The notes below the pieces were generated by a model, which did not search any database, was not told where the DNA came from, and was given only the letters and a program-made list of their open reading frames with translations. Of a stretch of DNA of 41,740 nt, positions 39,273 to 41,740 are shown one piece after another (positions within the stretch are counted from its first letter, which is position 1; each line of letters opens with the position of its first letter). A program made the position numbers and the translations under genes. This stretch comes from a virus. The DNA lies in IMG/VR virus record IMGVR_UViG_3300047554_000581, positions 1-41,740 of that record; one strand, written 5' to 3'.

Positions 39273-39421
39273 TGCCCCCGCGTGCCGTGTTCGCTATGCT
39301 GCTTAACTATCTCGCCCACTGTAGACGTTAGGCAGTGAATAAACACGGTAGGATCGGGTGCGCGTCCCCACTGTTCGCGTTGCCTTCATTGGCTGCCGCC
39401 CAAGGCTGATCCGATCGGGCA
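39273..39421 (+). other. Structured intergenic block (RNA candidate 3)
   Basis: Noncoding and more GC-rich than its neighbours. Nested pairs: TGCCC (39273-39277) with GGGCA (39417-39421) closing; CCGTGTT (39285-39291) with AACACGG (39342-39348); CACTG (39317-39321) with CAGTG (39333-39337); GGATC (39351-39355) with GATCC (39408-39412); CGCG (39361-39364) with CGCG (39376-39379); GCCTT (39382-39386) with AAGGC (39402-39406). No T tract follows, and no own promoter is obvious. It may be an RNA element or an origin-like DNA structure. Confidence 0.5.
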
Positions 39422-39461
39422 ATCTTAACAAATCTTTACACTTATAATTGAGTAATAATGC

Positions 39462-39489
39462 TTGCATATAGATAAAAAATGCGTATAAT
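39462..39489 (+). promoter_or_regulatory. Sigma70 promoter
   Basis: -35 TTGCAT (39462-39467), 16-base spacer, -10 TATAAT (39484-39489, perfect). Transcription starting near 39496 gives a short leader with AGGAG before the ATG at 39536, which also shows that the in-frame ATGs further upstream are not used. Confidence 0.82.
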
Positions 39490-39535
39490 GACTCGCATGG
39501 TAAGCAATAACGCTAAGCCGATAGGAGTTAAGAAG

Positions 39536-39787
39536 ATGCAAAATTTAGCAAGCAAAGCAGTAGAAGTTATCACCGGTTACAAATCGAACAAAGTGATAAT
39601 GTCTTTTGTAACCAATGAGGCGCGTGAAAAAGTTGCATCTGAAATCCGCGATGAAATGAAAGGCGGTACTACTGCTAAAGCGGTTGAGCTTCTGGAAATG
39701 CGCAATCCAAACATCAAAGCGCGAGTTGAAAATTATGTAAATATTGGCCTTATAGGCGTGTATTTTAAATCACTGGAGGCGGCATGA
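39536..39787 (+). CDS. Small hypothetical protein behind a strong promoter
   Basis: 83 residues from ATG 39536 (AGGAG eight bases upstream). Helical (KAVEVITGYKSNKVIMSFVTNEAREKVASEIRDEMKGGTTAKAVELLEMRN). No known motif. As the first gene after a consensus promoter it may be expressed at high level. It overlaps the next gene by four bases. Confidence 0.6.
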   Translation: MQNLASKAVEVITGYKSNKVIMSFVTNEAREKVASEIRDEMKGGTTAKAVELLEMRNPNIKARVENYVNIGLIGVYFKSLEAA

Positions 39788-39966
39788 TGTCGCCATCACA
39801 ATTCGCAAAGAGCGTCGGCTGGCGCTCACTAAAAGACTGTGAACGCTTCCTAGGCTTAGGTGAAAACTCAATGGGCAGAACAGCAAAGTCAAACCCTATA
39901 AAGTTTCGCTCAATGGTTCGCGGCGCATGGCTTGAATATACTGAGGCTGAAAAATCATGCAAGTAG
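39784..39966 (+). CDS. Small helix-turn-helix-like protein
   Basis: 60 residues, ATGA overlap. SPSQFAKSVGWRSLKDCERFLGLGENSMGRTAKSNPIKFRSMVRGAWLEY has a helix-turn-helix-like N-terminal half and a basic second half, suggesting a small DNA-binding regulator. This is inferred from pattern only. It overlaps the following gene by ten bases. Confidence 0.5.
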   Translation: MMSPSQFAKSVGWRSLKDCERFLGLGENSMGRTAKSNPIKFRSMVRGAWLEYTEAEKSCK

Positions 39967-40088
39967 AGTACACAAGCGGAACAAGAGAAGAAATGATCGA
40001 GGCTATACGTTTGTACTGGCCTATACGATCACACGATCTAGCAAGGCGCCGCATTAAGTCGGCAGTTAAACTATTGAAAAATGAATAA
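39957..40088 (+). CDS. Very small basic protein
   Basis: 43 residues from ATG 39957. Basic and helical (MIEAIRLYWPIRSHDLARRRIKSAVKLLKNE). Within the promoter-to-terminator unit 39462-40124. Possibly DNA-binding by charge. No family recognised. Confidence 0.45.
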   Translation: MQVEYTSGTREEMIEAIRLYWPIRSHDLARRRIKSAVKLLKNE

Positions 40089-40100
40089 TAACTCCACCTT

Positions 40101-40124
40101 GCCCGATGTTTTCGGGCTTTTTTT
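40101..40124 (+). terminator. Intrinsic terminator
   Basis: GCCCGA (40101-40106) and TCGGGC (40112-40117) form a 6-bp GC-rich stem followed by seven T (40118-40124). It ends the small unit that begins with the promoter at 39462. Confidence 0.88.
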
Positions 40125-40134
40125 GGAATAAAGC

Positions 40135-40350
40135 ATGAAATTTGTAAAATTCAGTGAAGAAAAGCCAAAAAATGGTGAATATGTTCTTATTTGGTTCTAT
40201 GACAGCGGATCAGTCGAATCAGCTATAGATTTTGCCACTTTCTCTCAGTCACCAGATGCTAGTTATTGGAGCTGTGAGTCTGACGGGGAAATATTTCATC
40301 CTGACGAGTGGTGCAGAATAGTTCCGCCAAGCTCATTTTTTCCGGACTAG
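40135..40350 (+). CDS. DUF551-like small protein
   Basis: 71 residues. The N-terminal FVKFSEEKPKNGEYVLIWFYDSG and the C-terminal WSCESDGEIFHPDEWCRIVPP follow the DUF551 pattern (SxxxPxxGxxVLxxx ... VTHWxPLP). Function unknown; a common accessory gene of tailed phages. The ATG lies ten bases after the terminator, so it may be read by leak-through. No clear promoter seen; the T-rich stretch after its stop lacks a strong stem. Confidence 0.6.
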   Translation: MKFVKFSEEKPKNGEYVLIWFYDSGSVESAIDFATFSQSPDASYWSCESDGEIFHPDEWCRIVPPSSFFPD

Positions 40351-40410
40351 ATCGGGCTTTTTTATTTGTGTTATATTGACAACACTAAACAAACCAATTA
40401 CAGGTGATTT

Positions 40411-40692
40411 ATGCGTGTATTAATAGCTCCGACGACTTCAGCGGCAACATCTGAGCAATTTACTGTTAGACCCGGACAAACGGTGGCGGTTGTTTCAAAT
40501 GGCCTCGCTAACAGCGAGGAAGCCCGCATACAAGTAAAAAACGCATCAGGAACGTTTGATGATATAGACGAAAGCACGGCGGTAATGACAGCAACAGCAA
40601 AACAACGAACAATAAGTGCAGCAGGTGATTATAGGGTCGATAAAGATGAAACAGATTCGCCTTCTGGCGTGGCAATCGGTGAGCTGAGCTAA
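40411..40692 (+). CDS. Small beta-rich, possibly virion, protein
   Basis: 93 residues, AGGTG upstream of the ATG. Beta-sandwich-like composition (TVRPGQTVAVVSNGLANSEEARIQVKNASGTFDDIDESTAVMTATAKQRTISAAGDYRVDKDETDSPSGVAIGEL), rich in Ser, Thr, Val and Ala and lacking Cys. The look resembles small phage head decoration or fibre-base proteins. Position before the HNH gene and terminase makes a structural role possible, unproven. Confidence 0.5.
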   Translation: MRVLIAPTTSAATSEQFTVRPGQTVAVVSNGLANSEEARIQVKNASGTFDDIDESTAVMTATAKQRTISAAGDYRVDKDETDSPSGVAIGELS

Positions 40693-40719
40693 CAATTAAA
40701 CTATTGGAGGATGAGACCA

Positions 40720-40980
40720 ATGAAAGATAAAAAACTTGAAAGCATCATGAATGATTTTGAAGTTAAGATATTTAACCCGTCTATTTTTGACATTGGAGCA
40801 AGATCTGCTGCTCCTCATGACTGGAATAATCCGGATTGGAGCATTTCACATAAGTGCAACAATTGGCGAAATTATGCAACAAGTCAATTGCGGCATATAT
40901 GGAGCACGCTAACTAATGAACAAAAGATCGTTATTTCTCACTGCTTGCAGGAAATAGCTGATAGCGAGGAGCGGGAATAA
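40720..40980 (+). CDS. Hypothetical protein
   Basis: 86 residues. The ATG at 40720 lies nine bases after GGAGG (40706-40710); the ATG at 40711 directly abuts it and is unlikely. Trp-rich centre (HDWNNPDWSISHKCNNWRNYATSQLRHIWSTLTNEQK), followed by an acidic end. No family recognised. Overlaps the next gene by one base. Confidence 0.55.
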   Translation: MKDKKLESIMNDFEVKIFNPSIFDIGARSAAPHDWNNPDWSISHKCNNWRNYATSQLRHIWSTLTNEQKIVISHCLQEIADSEERE

Positions 40981-41165
40981 TGACAAGCGAATCGTTTGGC
41001 ATGTATTGGTTTTTAGGTCTTCTTATGTTGGTTATTTGGCTGCCTTTCATCGGCAATGCATACTTAGCATTATGCTCTTTATTCGCCATTGCCATATGCT
41101 CATTAGTATCATTATTTTACTTTGTTGATCTTTGGTGCCAAAGATTGATATATGGCAAAAGATAA
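40980..41165 (+). CDS. Small membrane protein
   Basis: 61 residues with a long hydrophobic stretch that can form two membrane helices (WFLGLLMLVIWLPFIG and YLALCSLFAIAICSLVSLFYFV) and a basic C terminus (QRLIYGKR). It starts on the previous stop (TAATG) and the HNH gene starts on its own stop. A second holin-like candidate by architecture, but the context does not decide this. Confidence 0.55.
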   Translation: MTSESFGMYWFLGLLMLVIWLPFIGNAYLALCSLFAIAICSLVSLFYFVDLWCQRLIYGKR

Positions 41166-41470
41166 TGCCAACACGCCCATCAACACATAAGCGCAAATGC
41201 CAGAATGTAATAAGACATGATCCTGCACCAAGGCTCAACAGCACACAGCGTGGTTATGGTTATAAGTGGCAGCAAGCAAGAGAGGGATACCTAAGAAAGC
41301 ATCCACTATGCGTTAAGTGCGATAGGCTAACAGTAGCAACAGAGGTAGATCATATAGTCCCACACAAAGGGGATATGGTGCTATTCTGGGATAGTAGTAA
41401 CTGGCAATCATTATGTAAGAGACACCATAGCGAGAAGACAGCTAGAGAAGATGGAGGGTTCGGTAGATGA
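41165..41470 (+). CDS. HNH endonuclease
   Basis: 101 residues from ATG 41165. After a basic start (PTRPSTHKRKCQ), the core QRGYGYKWQQAREGYLRKHPLCVKCDRLTVATEVDHIVPHKGDMVLFWDSSNWQSLCKRHHSEKTA holds CxxC, the DH of the active site and the N-x8-H ending, complete for an HNH nuclease. In HK97-type phages such a gene sits directly upstream of terS and assists terminase cleavage. Its place next to the terminase end of a circular map fits. Confidence 0.92.
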   Translation: MPTRPSTHKRKCQNVIRHDPAPRLNSTQRGYGYKWQQAREGYLRKHPLCVKCDRLTVATEVDHIVPHKGDMVLFWDSSNWQSLCKRHHSEKTAREDGGFGR

Positions 41471-41697
41471 GTAGTGCAATGCTTGGTAGAGATGCAATGA
41501 GGGATATAGCAGAGGCGTTAGGCCTAAGCACAAAGGGATTACGAGAGATAAGAATAAAGTACACGCTATATGATGCAGTAATGGTTGAGTGCGATTACAT
41601 AGCAAAACCAGATAGTGAAGATCAAATGATTAAAACTATTGCTGCTGCGTGTAATGGTATAGGTGCAAATAGCAGTGAACAGATTGATCATGGATAA
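41467..41697 (+). CDS. Small hypothetical protein next to terminase end
   Basis: 76 residues, ATGA overlap with the HNH gene. DIAEALGLSTKGLREIRIKYTLYDAVMVECDYIAKPD is a helix then a strand pattern reminiscent of small proteins found near phage terminase genes. No known function. It overlaps the next, truncated, reading frame. Confidence 0.55.
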   Translation: MSSAMLGRDAMRDIAEALGLSTKGLREIRIKYTLYDAVMVECDYIAKPDSEDQMIKTIAAACNGIGANSSEQIDHG

Positions 41698-41740
41698 CCA
41701 TGCATGGGCTCGATTAAATAAAATCTCTGCAACTTTTTGC
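41690..41740 (+). CDS. Partial reading frame at the window edge
   Basis: An ATG at 41690 overlaps the previous stop and stays open for 17 codons (MDNHAWARLNKISATFC) to the edge. It is too short to identify. It is not in the frame of the partial terS at 3-377 if the ends are simply joined, so it cannot be taken as the terS start without the missing sequence. Confidence 0.4.
   Translation, partial: MDNHAWARLNKISATFC

Noticed and set aside
40351-40375. Second terminator after the DUF551-like gene
   Set aside because: A T run is present but the only stem (CCG/CGG) is three bp, too weak to call.

Overview
This window is most or all of a tailed phage genome of siphovirus type. The head genes are HK97-like: P27-family small terminase (cut at the left edge), large terminase, portal, S78-type prohead protease and HK97-fold capsid. 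A long non-contractile tail module follows: tube protein, frameshifted chaperone pair and tape measure. An embedded i-spanin/o-spanin pair and a minus-strand lipoprotein show a Gram-negative host. The attC-type recombination sites described below suggest a gammaproteobacterium, which is an inference. I see no integrase, excisionase or CI-like repressor, so a lytic lifestyle is the simplest reading.

Layout. (1) 3-20297, rightward late genes: packaging and head (3-8146), tail (8136-15932), lysis (16203-17456 and the spanins 19794-20297), with two further virion-like proteins between endolysin and spanins (17456-19797). One minus-strand lipoprotein gene with its own strong promoter interrupts this block (15929-16120). 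(2) 20295-22352, an integron-like cassette array: five clear attC sites plus a degenerate site at each end, enclosing six small minus-strand genes. (3) 22357-27366, the promoter-proximal part of the leftward operon: small membrane proteins, an AP2-like protein, a DUF669-like protein, an AAA NTPase, a long coiled-coil protein, small RMF-like and hypothetical proteins, and a protein made of (Ser/Asp/Tyr)-Gly repeats. (4) 27405-27521, a divergent control region. (5) 27522-41740, rightward early and middle genes: very small proteins, an RMF-like protein, a structured RNA with strong promoter and terminator (29852-30055), a DEAH-type helicase, lambda O/P-like replication proteins, a ParB-like/PAPS-reductase-like (IbrB/IbrA-type) trio, recombination and resolvase genes, a second large structured RNA (38384-38703), a third structured intergenic block (39273-39421), and a final run to an HNH nuclease next to the terminase end, the usual place in HK97-type phages.

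How it works together. Leftward and rightward early operons diverge from about 27.4 kb. The rightward operon supplies replication (helicase, replisome organiser, helicase loader) and recombination (NinB-like, RecU-like). The leftward operon supplies an NTPase/ssDNA-binding-type pair and accessory genes. The late operon packages DNA, builds head and tail and lyses the cell. Late and leftward transcripts converge at 20295-20421, a long inverted repeat that is also the left limit of the cassette array.

The most unusual content is the attC cassette array inside a phage operon without an integrase. The structured RNAs, the lipoprotein moron gene and the IbrA/IbrB-like trio come next.
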